From: Xanthobacter autotrophicus | Lineage (GTDB): Bacteria; Pseudomonadota; Alphaproteobacteria; Rhizobiales; Xanthobacteraceae | Reading direction: 5' to 3' | Assembly (NCBI RefSeq): GCF_005871085.1 | Contig: NZ_VAUP01000038.1 | Location: 186,001-250,000, forward strand | DNA length: 64,000 nucleotides | In this document: positions 25,715 to 33,610 of the stretch, one piece after another | Layout: each line of letters opens with the position of its first letter | Numbering within the stretch: the stretch's first letter is position 1 | Made by a program: the position numbers and the translations under genes | The notes under the pieces: model-generated | The model's input: only the letters and a program-made list of their open reading frames with translations | What the model was told of the DNA's origin: nothing | The model's database searches: none

Positions 25715-27544
25715 ATGGCTCCTCCCCTCGTTCTCCTCCAGGACATCCATCTGCGCTTCGGCGCCACACCCCTGCTCGACGGGGCGGAACTTTCGGTTTC
25801 CGCCTCCGAGCGCGTGTGCCTTGTCGGGCGCAACGGTTCCGGCAAGTCGACGCTGCTGAAGGTGGCGGCGGGCATGGTGGCGCCGGATTCCGGCACCCGT
25901 TTCTTCCAGCCCGGCACCACCGTGCGCTACCTGCCGCAGGAGCCCGATTTCTCCGGCTACGCCACGACCTTGGCCTATGTGGAGGCGGGGATGGGGCCGG
26001 GGGATCAGGAGTATCGCGCCCAATATCTGCTCGACGAGCTGGGCCTGACCGGTCGGGAAGACCCCTCCAACCTCTCCGGCGGTGAGGCGCGGCGGGCCGC
26101 GCTCGCCCGCGTCATCGCGCCGGAGCCGGACGTGCTGCTCCTCGACGAGCCCACCAACCATCTCGACCTGCCGGCCATCGAATGGCTGGAAAGCGAGCTG
26201 AGGGGCCTGCGTTCGGCCATCGTCCTCATCAGCCATGACCGGCGCTTCCTGGAAACCCTGTCGCGCGCCACCGTGTGGCTCGATCGCGGCCAGACCCGGC
26301 GGCTCGAACAGGGCTTTTCCGCCTTCGAGGCCTGGCGCGACGAGGTGCTGGAGCAGGAGGAGACCGAGCGCCACAAGCTCGACCGCAAGATCGTCGCGGA
26401 ACTGGACTGGCTGCGCTACGGCGTCACCGCCCGGCGCAAGCGCAATGTGCGTCGCCTCGGCCTGCTGCATTCCATGCGCAAGGACCGCCGGGACGAGCGC
26501 CGCGCCGTCGGCAACGTCAAGCTCACGGTGAGCGAGGCGGAGACCTCCGGCAAGCTGGTCATCGAGGCCAAGGGCATTTCCAAGTCATACGGCGACCGCA
26601 CGGTGGTGAAGGATTTCTCCACCCGCATCCTGCGCGGCGACCGCATCGGCATCATCGGTCCCAACGGCGCGGGCAAGACCACCCTCATCAAGCTCTTGAC
26701 CGGGGAACTCGCCCCCGACAGCGGCACGGTGAAGCTGGGCACCAACCTGGAGATCGCCAGCCTCGACCAGAAGCGCGCGGCGCTCGATCCCACCACCACC
26801 CTGCGTGATGCGCTCACCGGCGGCGGTTCGGATCAGGTGATGGTGGGCGGCCAGCCCAAGCACGTCATCGGCTACCTGAAGGACTTCCTGTTCTCCCCCG
26901 ACCAGGCCAACGCGCCGCTCTCGGTGCTGTCGGGCGGCGAGCGTGGCCGGCTGATGCTGGCGCGGTCCCTGGCGCTGCCCTCCAACATGCTGGTGCTGGA
27001 CGAGCCCACCAACGACCTGGACCTCGAGACCCTAGACCTGTTGCAGGAGATGGTGGCCGACTATCCCGGCACGGTGATCCTGGTGAGCCACGACCGTGAC
27101 TTCCTCGACCGCACCGTCTCCAGCGTCATCGTGGCCGAGGGCGACGGCGTGTTCCGCGAATATCCCGGCGGCTATTCGGACATGGTGACGCAGCGCGGCC
27201 GCGGCGTGGAGGCGCGGGACAAGGGCGCGCCGGTGGTGAAGGCCAAGGCCGGCGCGGGGGAAAAGAGCGAGCCGGCGACGGCCGCACCGTCCCCGTCCAA
27301 GGACAAGCGCAAGCTCTCCTTCCACGAGCAGCACGCGCTGAAAACCCTGCCGAAGACCATGGCGACACTCAAGACCAAGGTGGAGAAGCTCGCCGCTGAA
27401 CTAGCCGACCCGGCCCTTTACGCCCGCGACCCTGCCCGCTTCCAGAAGACCTCGGCCGCGCTCACCGAGGCCCAGGGCGCACTGGATGCGGCGGAAGAAG
27501 AGTGGCTGCGGCTGGAAATCCTGAAGGAGGAACTGGAGGGCTGA
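25715..27544 (+). CDS. ABC-F family ATPase, Uup-like
   Basis: The 609-residue soluble protein has two ABC domains with no membrane part. Walker A motifs are GRNGSGKST and GPNGAGKTT, signatures NLSGGEARR and LSGGERGR, and Walker B motifs LLLDEPTNHLD and LVLDEPTNDLD. The C-terminal 80 or so residues after a basic linker form a predicted coiled coil, as in Uup. ABC-F proteins act on ribosomes or DNA rather than transport. It follows the small DUF465 gene by 130 bases. Confidence 0.9.
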   Translation: MAPPLVLLQDIHLRFGATPLLDGAELSVSASERVCLVGRNGSGKSTLLKVAAGMVAPDSGTRFFQPGTTVRYLPQEPDFSGYATTLAYVEAGMGPGDQEYRAQYLLDELGLTGREDPSNLSGGEARRAALARVIAPEPDVLLLDEPTNHLDLPAIEWLESELRGLRSAIVLISHDRRFLETLSRATVWLDRGQTRRLEQGFSAFEAWRDEVLEQEETERHKLDRKIVAELDWLRYGVTARRKRNVRRLGLLHSMRKDRRDERRAVGNVKLTVSEAETSGKLVIEAKGISKSYGDRTVVKDFSTRILRGDRIGIIGPNGAGKTTLIKLLTGELAPDSGTVKLGTNLEIASLDQKRAALDPTTTLRDALTGGGSDQVMVGGQPKHVIGYLKDFLFSPDQANAPLSVLSGGERGRLMLARSLALPSNMLVLDEPTNDLDLETLDLLQEMVADYPGTVILVSHDRDFLDRTVSSVIVAEGDGVFREYPGGYSDMVTQRGRGVEARDKGAPVVKAKAGAGEKSEPATAAPSPSKDKRKLSFHEQHALKTLPKTMATLKTKVEKLAAELADPALYARDPARFQKTSAALTEAQGALDAAEEEWLRLEILKEELEG

Positions 27545-27556
27545 GCGAGAGGCCGC

Positions 27557-28033
27557 TCAGCCGCCCTTGCGGGCCACCAGCACCGCGCTCTCGAAATCGA
27601 TCACCAGGTCGCCGTGCTGGTTGGTGCCGGAATTATAGGCCTTCAGCAGGCCCCATTGGGGCCGCCCGCGGGTGGCGATCTTCTCCCGCGCCTCGGTGGC
27701 GTAGGTGATGGTGTCGCCCGCATAGACCGGCTTCAGCCAGCGCAAATTGGTGAAGCCGGGGGAGGGACCGACCTCCAGCATGCGCCCGCCCTTGGCCTCG
27801 AGCGCCTTGGTCGATCCCGTGTTGAAGGCGATGAAGAACTTCATCCACATGGATGCCGTGTGCCAGCCGGAAGCCACCAGCGCGCCGAAATGGCTGCGCT
27901 TGGCTGCCTCCGGATCCACATGGAAGGGCTGGGGATCATAGAGCTTGGCGAAGGCGATCATCTCGGCTTCCGTGAAGGTGTGGCGGCCGAGTACCTCGTG
28001 GTCGCCGATTTCCAGTTCCTCGAAATAGGTCAT
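27557..28033 (-). CDS. MaoC-like hot-dog dehydratase (copy 1 of 3)
   Basis: The 158-residue protein has the MaoC hot-dog fold of (R)-enoyl-CoA hydratases. The catalytic-type Asp and His are in YDPQPFHVD, followed by SHFGALVASGWHT. The ATG at 28033 overlaps the stop of the next MaoC gene (ATGA), so the pair is coupled and may form a heteromer. The substrate would be an acyl-CoA, but its identity is not shown. Confidence 0.88.
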   Translation of the reverse strand: MTYFEELEIGDHEVLGRHTFTEAEMIAFAKLYDPQPFHVDPEAAKRSHFGALVASGWHTASMWMKFFIAFNTGSTKALEAKGGRMLEVGPSPGFTNLRWLKPVYAGDTITYATEAREKIATRGRPQWGLLKAYNSGTNQHGDLVIDFESAVLVARKGG

Positions 28034-28494
28034 GCGAGGCGTGCTCCCGGATTGCGGCGGCCGATCATGATGACGCAGACCTGCGACATGGCAACGGTCT
28101 TGTCCGGCTTCACCAGCTCGAAGCGGAAGGTGACGAGGCCCATGTCCGGCTTGCTCTTGGAAGTGCGGCTTTCCAGCACCGTGCGGCGCAGGGTCAACAC
28201 GTCGCCGGGAAACACCGGGGCGAGCCACTTGTTCTCGGTGATGCCGGGGGAGCCCATGCCGGCGGTGCGCAACAGGAAGCCGTCGCAGATCAGCCGCATG
28301 AGGACGGCGCAGGTGTGCCAGCCGGACGCCGCCATGCCCCCGAGCAGGGACGCCTTGCCGGCCTCCTTGTCCAGATGCATGGGCTGGGGATCGAACTCGC
28401 GGGCGAACGCGACGATCTCCTCCTCGCCGAACTGGTGCGAGCCGAACGTCTTCACCTCACCGATGATGAAATCTTCGAAGAAGATGTCTGGCAA
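28030..28494 (-). CDS. MaoC-like hot-dog dehydratase (copy 2 of 3)
   Basis: The 154-residue protein has FDPQPMHLD and GGMAASGWHT, the same core as its two neighbours. I place the start at TTG 28494: AGGAGGG lies six bases upstream and the resulting N-terminus (PDIFFEDF) aligns with the neighbouring copy (TYFEELEIG). An ATG at 28542 has no ribosome site. It is the first gene of a coupled pair. Confidence 0.85.
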   Translation of the reverse strand: MPDIFFEDFIIGEVKTFGSHQFGEEEIVAFAREFDPQPMHLDKEAGKASLLGGMAASGWHTCAVLMRLICDGFLLRTAGMGSPGITENKWLAPVFPGDVLTLRRTVLESRTSKSKPDMGLVTFRFELVKPDKTVAMSQVCVIMIGRRNPGARLA

Positions 28495-28936
28495 GGCGTC
28501 CCTCCTGTCGTTGGACTGCGATGGAAGGCGAGGATGCCGCAAACGTCAAGGTGGGCTGGGGATAAGGGGCTGCACGGGCGATCAGAACATCATCTTGTCC
28601 ACGCCGATCAGCTCGTGCCGCATGTTGAGCGGCACCGGGAAGCCGTAGCCCTCCACGCGATTGGCGGAGCGCAGCGCGCCTTCCTCAGAACCAGGGACTA
28701 AAGAGCGTCGACCCCATGGGCGACCATAACATGGCGTCCCTCAGCCAGTCGATCTCATAGCGGTATGTTCAGGATGGACCCCAAGTGTTCTGTTGTTGAA
28801 ATTTGATCTCGATCTGAATTTATCCGATCTCGTTTCGAAGAAAACGCGTGAAATGTAGAGGGCATTGAAGCCAGTCGGCAGGTGATTAATTTTAATTCTG
28901 GCTAGAGAGAGGTGGTTAGTTTAGATCGCCTTGGCT
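28495..28936. other. 442-bp intergenic region with an orphan open frame
   Basis: The right part (28790-28930) is AT-rich compared with its surroundings. On the minus strand, 28582-28740 is an open frame of 52 codons without a credible start. Its end (VEGYGFPVPLNMRHELIGVD) looks like protein sequence, so it may be the tail of a broken gene. A 15-codon frame with GAGGGA upstream overlaps it in another phase. I do not recognise a family. Confidence 0.35.
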
Positions 28937-29395
28937 TTAGAGCAAAGCCGCCGGCGCCATGTGCTTGATCTCGAAGGTGAGGACTTCCGTGCCATCCTCC
29001 CGCTGGGCGCTGTTGCGGCGGTGAAAAATGGTCCAGCCCGGCCTGCTGCCGCTGGGGCGGGCATCCAGGACCTCGGTGAAGAAGGTGAGGGTATCGCCCG
29101 CGCGCACGGGGGCGAGCCATTTCAGCTCGGTCATGCCGAAGCCCACGCCCACCGGCGAGAGCACGGCCGGGTGATCGGGCGGCAGGCCGTCCACTGCGGC
29201 CGCGCGCACGAAAAGGCCCATCCAGACGCAGGCCGTGTGCCAGCCCGAGGCGACCAGACCGCCGAACGGGGAGGCAGCGGCTGCCGCCTCGTCCACATGG
29301 AAGGGCTGGGGATCGAAGGCTTGGGCGAAGCGCAGGATCTCCGCTTTCGTGAAGGTGAAACGGCCGATCTCCACCGGCCCCTCGTGCCCGGCCAT
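28937..29395 (-). CDS. MaoC-like hot-dog dehydratase (copy 3 of 3)
   Basis: The 152-residue protein carries FDPQPFHVD and GGLVASGWHT, and a C-terminal hot-dog strand region (RPGWTIFHRRNS). It is the third member of the local group, separated from the other two by a 442-bp gap. The ATG at 29395 is preceded by AAGGGATCGGG. Its likely substrate class is enoyl-CoA, as for the family, with no further detail visible. Confidence 0.85.
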   Translation of the reverse strand: MAGHEGPVEIGRFTFTKAEILRFAQAFDPQPFHVDEAAAAASPFGGLVASGWHTACVWMGLFVRAAAVDGLPPDHPAVLSPVGVGFGMTELKWLAPVRAGDTLTFFTEVLDARPSGSRPGWTIFHRRNSAQREDGTEVLTFEIKHMAPAALL

Positions 29396-29406
29396 TCCCG
29401 ATCCCT

Positions 29407-29506
29407 TATACTGTCGGCCTCGGTCTTGGTTGGAGGCCAAGTGGGTTACGCTCAAATGCCGCGCAGGCTCGACCAATGGCCATGAGCCAAGCTCTTGGCC
29501 ATTGGT
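29407..29506 (-). repeat. Dispersed intergenic repeat, family A copy 2
   Basis: Read on the minus strand this element begins eight bases after the ychF stop with an 11-bp hairpin (29472-29482 and 29496-29506, outer ACCAATGG). The blocks AGCC-GCGCGGC-TTGAGCG, CCCACTTGG and GACCGAGGC follow in the same order as copy 1 at 17352. Both full copies sit just after a stop codon in the sense direction of that gene. Confidence 0.75.
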
Positions 29507-29513
29507 CTGGGCT

Positions 29514-30611
29514 TCAGTTGGCGAAGCGGAAGTGCAGCACGTCGCCGTCGGCGACCACATATTCCTTGCCTTCGAGGCGGAAGCGCCCGGCCTCGCGGGC
29601 GCCGCCCTCGCCCTTGAACTTCACATAATCGTCGTAGGCGACGGTCTCGGCGCGGATGAAGCCCTTCTCGAAATCCGAATGGATCACACCCGCCGCCGCC
29701 GGCGCCTTGGTGCCGGCCGTGATGGTCCAGGCGCGCGCCTCCTTCGGCCCCACGGTGAAATAGGTGAGAAGCTGGAGCAGTTCGTAGCCGGCGCGGATCA
29801 CCCGGTTGAGACCGGGTTCGTCCAGGTCGATGGCCTCCAGATAGTCCTTCTGCTCCTCGGGGGGCAGGACGGCGATCTCGCTCTCGATCTTGGCCGAGAC
29901 CACCACCGCCATGGCGCCTTCGAGCTTGGCCCGCTCGAACACCTGCGCGGAGAGGGCGTTGCCCTCCTTGGCCGAGGCCTCCTCCACGTTGCACACATAG
30001 AGCACCGGCTTGGCGGTCATGAGGCCGAGCTGGGAGAACAGTTTCTCTTCCTCCGGCTTCACCTGCGCGAGGCGGGCGGGCTTGCCCTCGCGCAACAGGA
30101 CCAGGGCGCGGGTCATGAGGTCGAGGGTTTCCTTGGCCTCCTTGTCGGCGCCCTTGGCCTTCTTCTCCAGCGCGGCCGCGCGCTTCTCCAGGCTTTCGAG
30201 ATCGGCGAGCATCAGCTCGGTCTCGATGGTCTCGATGTCGTCCACGGGAGAGATCTTGCCCTCCACATGGGTCACGTCGCCGTCCTCGAAGCAGCGCACC
30301 ACATGGGCGATGGCGTCGCACTCGCGGATGTTGGCGAGGAACTGGTTGCCGAGCCCCTCGCCCTTGGAGGCGCCGCGCACCAGCCCCGCGATGTCCACGA
30401 AGGTGAGCCGGGTGGGGATGATCGCCCCCGAGCCGGCAATCTCGGCCAGGGTATCGAGCCGCGGGTCGGGCACCGCGACGTCACCCACATTGGGCTCGAT
30501 GGTGCAGAACGGATAGTTCGCCGCCTGCGCCGCCGCGGTCTGGGTGAGCGCATTGAATAGGGTGGACTTGCCCACGTTGGGAAGCCCGACGATGCCGCAT
30601 TTGAAGCCCAT
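29514..30611 (-). CDS. ychF: Redox-regulated ATPase YchF (Obg family)
   Basis: YchF is an Obg-family P-loop protein that prefers ATP and associates with ribosomes. The 365-residue protein has GLPNVGKST near residue 10, the DIAGLV G3 motif and a C-terminal TGS domain. The ATG at 30611 gives the conserved MGFKCGIVG start. It lies downstream of rplY and pth, the conserved alphaproteobacterial order, and a family A repeat follows its stop. Confidence 0.95.
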   Translation of the reverse strand: MGFKCGIVGLPNVGKSTLFNALTQTAAAQAANYPFCTIEPNVGDVAVPDPRLDTLAEIAGSGAIIPTRLTFVDIAGLVRGASKGEGLGNQFLANIRECDAIAHVVRCFEDGDVTHVEGKISPVDDIETIETELMLADLESLEKRAAALEKKAKGADKEAKETLDLMTRALVLLREGKPARLAQVKPEEEKLFSQLGLMTAKPVLYVCNVEEASAKEGNALSAQVFERAKLEGAMAVVVSAKIESEIAVLPPEEQKDYLEAIDLDEPGLNRVIRAGYELLQLLTYFTVGPKEARAWTITAGTKAPAAAGVIHSDFEKGFIRAETVAYDDYVKFKGEGGAREAGRFRLEGKEYVVADGDVLHFRFAN

Positions 30612-30775
30612 GGAACGCTCGGGTTTGGCCGCCGGCCGGTATCGGGGCAGCAGTGTCAGATTGGCGAGGGATGTCGCGGGGACAGCTCTTGCCATCCGCA
30701 TATCCCCTCACGGCGTGGCTCCGCAACCCATGGGACCATCACGCCGGGCCGCATCGGTCCGCGAAGGCCCGCGCC

Positions 30776-31384
30776 TCAGCCCTTCTCGCCCACCCGCTTC
30801 TGCTCGCCGAAGCCCTGGGCATCCAGGAACAGGTGGGCGCGGTTCTGGAACTCCTCCGGCCGCTTCTGGGTGAGCAGGTCGGCAAAGTCGGCGCAGGCGT
30901 CGCAGATGGCGTCGAGCCAGGGTTTCTCGCTCTTGGCGAAGTCGTTGAGCACATAGGCATGCACCAGCGCCTTGTCGCCGGGATGGCCGATGCCGAGGCG
31001 GATGCGGAAATAGTCGTTGCCGCACTGGGCGGTGATGGACCGCAGGCCATTGTGGCCCGCATTGCCGCCGCCCTTCTTGATGCGCAGCTTGGCGGGGGGC
31101 AGGTCCAGTTCGTCGTGGAAGACGAAAATGTGGTCGAGGGGGATCTTGTAGAAGCGCTGCGCCTCGGCGACGGCGCGCCCGCTCTCGTTCATGTAGGTCT
31201 CGGGGAACAGCGCGATCACCTTCTCGCCGCCGATCTCGCCCTCCGCCGCCATGGACTGGAAGCGGCGGCGCAGCGGGCCGAGGCGGTGGCGGCGGCAAAT
31301 GGCATCAAGCGCCATAAAGCCGATATTATGCCGGTTGCCGGCATATTTCGGGCCGGGATTGCCGAGCCCTGCGAACAGGAACAT
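30776..31384 (-). CDS. pth: Peptidyl-tRNA hydrolase
   Basis: Pth frees tRNA from peptidyl-tRNAs dropped by stalled ribosomes. The 202-residue protein has GLGNPGPKY, the catalytic His in RHNIGF, and the downstream FHDELD and [10 protein letters not shown] motifs. The ATG at 31384 has GGAGG upstream. It lies 70 bases after rplY and 164 bases before ychF on the same strand, probably in one transcript. Confidence 0.95.
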   Translation of the reverse strand: MFLFAGLGNPGPKYAGNRHNIGFMALDAICRRHRLGPLRRRFQSMAAEGEIGGEKVIALFPETYMNESGRAVAEAQRFYKIPLDHIFVFHDELDLPPAKLRIKKGGGNAGHNGLRSITAQCGNDYFRIRLGIGHPGDKALVHAYVLNDFAKSEKPWLDAICDACADFADLLTQKRPEEFQNRAHLFLDAQGFGEQKRVGEKG

Positions 31385-31454
31385 GTGGCGCCTCCGGCCC
31401 GAATATTCTGGACCATCCGGCTGCCAGTGCGGCAGCAGGATGGAGATCGCCAGC

Positions 31455-32066
31455 TCAGGCCTTGGCCGCTTCAGCCGCGTCTTCGGCCGCGGCATCCGCC
31501 TGGCCCGACGGGGCGACGACGGTGCCCAGCGTGTCATCGCCATGGCCGGCCCAGGTCACGCCCGCGGGCAGCTTGATGTCGGACAGGTGGAAGCTGTCGC
31601 CGTAGTTGGCACCGGTCAGGTCCACTTCGACGGAAGCCGGGATCGACTCGGCGGGGCAATCCAGCTCCACGGCGTGGGCCACGACGTTGAGGGTGCCGCC
31701 AGCCTTGATGGCGGGGGAGGCTTCCTGGTTCACGAAGTGCACCGGCACTTCCACCGTCACGGTCGCGCCCTGGGACACGCGCAGGAAATCCACGTGCAGC
31801 GGGAAATCCTTCACCACGTCCATCTGGTAGTCGCGGGGGATTACGCGGTGCTTGGTTCCGTCCACGTCGATCTCGAACAGCGTGGTGAGGAAGTGGCCAG
31901 CGTAGATGGTCTTGTTGATCTCGCGGAAGTTCAGCGAGATCGTCACCGGCTCCTGCTTCTCGCCGTAGATCACGGCGGGCACGCGCCCGGCGCGGCGCTC
32001 GGCACGGGCGGCCCCCTTGCCGGCCCGCGGGCGCGCCACAGCCTTCAGTTCCTTGATGGCAGTCAT
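31455..32066 (-). CDS. rplY: 50S ribosomal protein L25 (Ctc form)
   Basis: L25 binds 5S rRNA. This 203-residue protein is the long Ctc form: an N-terminal 5S-binding domain ([11 protein letters not shown]) and a C-terminal beta domain, ending in an Ala/Glu-rich tail. It leads the rplY-pth-ychF order. The divergent gene encodes a dihaem cytochrome. The 187-bp gap between them should carry both promoters. Confidence 0.95.
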   Translation of the reverse strand: MTAIKELKAVARPRAGKGAARAERRAGRVPAVIYGEKQEPVTISLNFREINKTIYAGHFLTTLFEIDVDGTKHRVIPRDYQMDVVKDFPLHVDFLRVSQGATVTVEVPVHFVNQEASPAIKAGGTLNVVAHAVELDCPAESIPASVEVDLTGANYGDSFHLSDIKLPAGVTWAGHGDDTLGTVVAPSGQADAAAEDAAEAAKA

Positions 32067-32253
32067 GGCACTCGTCCTAACATTGATAAGATTCTACAAC
32101 GACGCATGTCGCGATGCGGGCACGCGTCTTCGACCGCGGCACGCCTCCAGGGGGGCGCATGCCGCGAGCGAAGGCGCGCTTATAGCGGTGCGCCGGCATG
32201 GATGCAAGAAAGGCGGGCCTTTTCAGGCATCGCAAAATACCGTGGGGGAAGAG

Positions 32254-33327
32254 ATGCGGCGAAGCGCAGGGCGCAATGGGGCGGCGGCCAGCCTGCTTTC
32301 AGGCCTGGTCCTGATGGGGGCATTCGTCCCGGGGGCGGCGCTGGGCCAGCAGGCCACGCCTCCCCCGCCCGCGGCCGAGCTTGCTGCCAGCCTCGCCACG
32401 GCCAACGCACGCATCGCGGTGTGGGACATTCCCGATATCGATCTTCTGCCCGATGACGAGAACGGCCGTCTCGTCCGTTACGGCCGCTCGGTGCTGGAGG
32501 AGAGCGCGCGCCATATCGGTCCTGACGCGGCCGACCCGGCCCAGCGCTTCGCCGGCAACAACTTGGCCTGCGCCAACTGCCATCTAGATGCCGGGCGCAA
32601 GAAATTCGGCCTGCCGCTGGTGGCCGCGGCGGCGGATTATCCGCGCTATTCCACCCGTTCCGGCGAGCGGGCGGAGCTCGCGGACCGCGTCGACAGCTGC
32701 ATGACGCGCTCCATGAACGGTCGCGCTATGCCACGGGATGCGCGGCCCATGCGCGCCCTGCTCGCCTATCTCACCCTCCTGTCCTCGGCGCTGCCGAAGG
32801 ATGCGAACATCGCGGGGGCCGGCGCCGGTGCCATCCCGCTGCTCGACCGGCCGGCGGATCCCGCGCGCGGGGCGGTGGTCTATGCGCAGACCTGCGTCGT
32901 CTGCCACCGGTCCGGAGGCGAAGGCCTGCGCCGTAACGCGGTGGATGCAAGCTTCGGCTATGGGGTGCCGCCGCTGTGGGGGCCAGACAGCTTCAATGAC
33001 GGTGCGGGCATGAGCCGGCTCATCACCATCGCCAATTTCGTCCATGACAACATGCCGAACGGCGTCAGCTGGGTCATGCCGGTGCTTGCGCCGGAGGACG
33101 CCTGGGACGTCGCGGCCTATGTGGCAAGCCAGAAGCGGCCCCATCGCGCGGGGCTCGACCGGGATTTCCCGGACCTGCTCGACAAGCCCGTGGACACTCC
33201 CTACGGCCCCTATGCGGACGGCTTCCCGCAGGCGCAGCACAAGTATGGGCCGTTCGGCCCCATCGGCGCCGAGATCGCGCGGCTGAAGGCAGCCAAGGGT
33301 CGCGTCCCCAATCCAAACGTACGGTGA
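32254..33327 (+). CDS. Dihaem c-type cytochrome, thiosulfate dehydrogenase (TsdA)-like
   Basis: The 357-residue periplasmic protein has a signal peptide (cleavage near residue 31) and two haem c sites: CANCH at 106-110 and CVVCH at 214-218. The segment after the first site (YSTRSGERAELADRVDSCMTRSMNG) has the TsdA pattern, including Cys149, the position of the cysteine haem ligand in TsdA. TsdA couples two thiosulfates to tetrathionate. That activity is inferred; an SoxA-type or other cytochrome function remains possible. The ATG at 32254 was chosen because it starts the signal peptide. Confidence 0.8.
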   Translation: MRRSAGRNGAAASLLSGLVLMGAFVPGAALGQQATPPPPAAELAASLATANARIAVWDIPDIDLLPDDENGRLVRYGRSVLEESARHIGPDAADPAQRFAGNNLACANCHLDAGRKKFGLPLVAAAADYPRYSTRSGERAELADRVDSCMTRSMNGRAMPRDARPMRALLAYLTLLSSALPKDANIAGAGAGAIPLLDRPADPARGAVVYAQTCVVCHRSGGEGLRRNAVDASFGYGVPPLWGPDSFNDGAGMSRLITIANFVHDNMPNGVSWVMPVLAPEDAWDVAAYVASQKRPHRAGLDRDFPDLLDKPVDTPYGPYADGFPQAQHKYGPFGPIGAEIARLKAAKGRVPNPNVR

Positions 33328-33349
33328 GGGTGTTCGGGCACCCGGCCGC

Positions 33350-33475
33350 CTATTTGGGCGTGCCGGACTGGCAGGCGTTCGGCTTGCCCTGGCCGAACCA
33401 GTTGCCGCATTTGTCGCAGCCGCCGAGGCCGAGGGCGAGCGCCGCGACCACGGCGAGACGGATGACGGCGCGCAT
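33350..33475 (-). CDS. Small predicted lipoprotein (41 residues)
   Basis: The frame encodes a signal peptide with lipobox (ALALGLGGC) and a mature part of about 21 residues (CDKCGNWFGQGKPNACQSG). AGGAG precedes the ATG. After the lipidated Cys, two more cysteines remain. It would be a tiny lipid-anchored periplasmic or outer-membrane protein. It is shorter than common gene-calling limits. The function is unknown. Confidence 0.75.
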   Translation of the reverse strand: MRAVIRLAVVAALALGLGGCDKCGNWFGQGKPNACQSGTPK

Positions 33476-33499
33476 GGCTTCTCCTGTTCGATGCGGCGC

Positions 33500-33552
33500 G
33501 ACTTTAGAGCGTTTTCGCGCGAAGTGGATACCGGTTCGCGCGAAAACGCGTC
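33500..33552 (+). repeat. Dispersed intergenic repeat, family B copy 2
   Basis: This copy has AGAGCGTTTTCGCGCGAAG, TGGATACCGG and TTCGCGCGAAAACGCG. Its ends are inverted (CGTTTTCGCGCGAA with TTCGCGCGAAAACG), so it can fold as a long hairpin. It lies between the small lipoprotein gene and the end of the alcohol dehydrogenase gene and matches the copy at 3344-3401. Confidence 0.7.
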
Positions 33553-33610
33553 AGCCAAGTCGTGCTCGCCAAGCGGCGGGGAAGGGAATCCCGTCCCCGC
33601 CTGCTCCGGC

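Noticed and set aside
28683-28730. A 15-residue frame (MLWSPMGSTLFSPWF) with GAGGGA upstream
   Set aside because: It is very short and overlaps a protein-like frame in another phase. Without comparative support it cannot be called a gene.
29235-30560. A 441-residue open frame on the plus strand
   Set aside because: It is antisense to ychF and a MaoC gene and has no domain.
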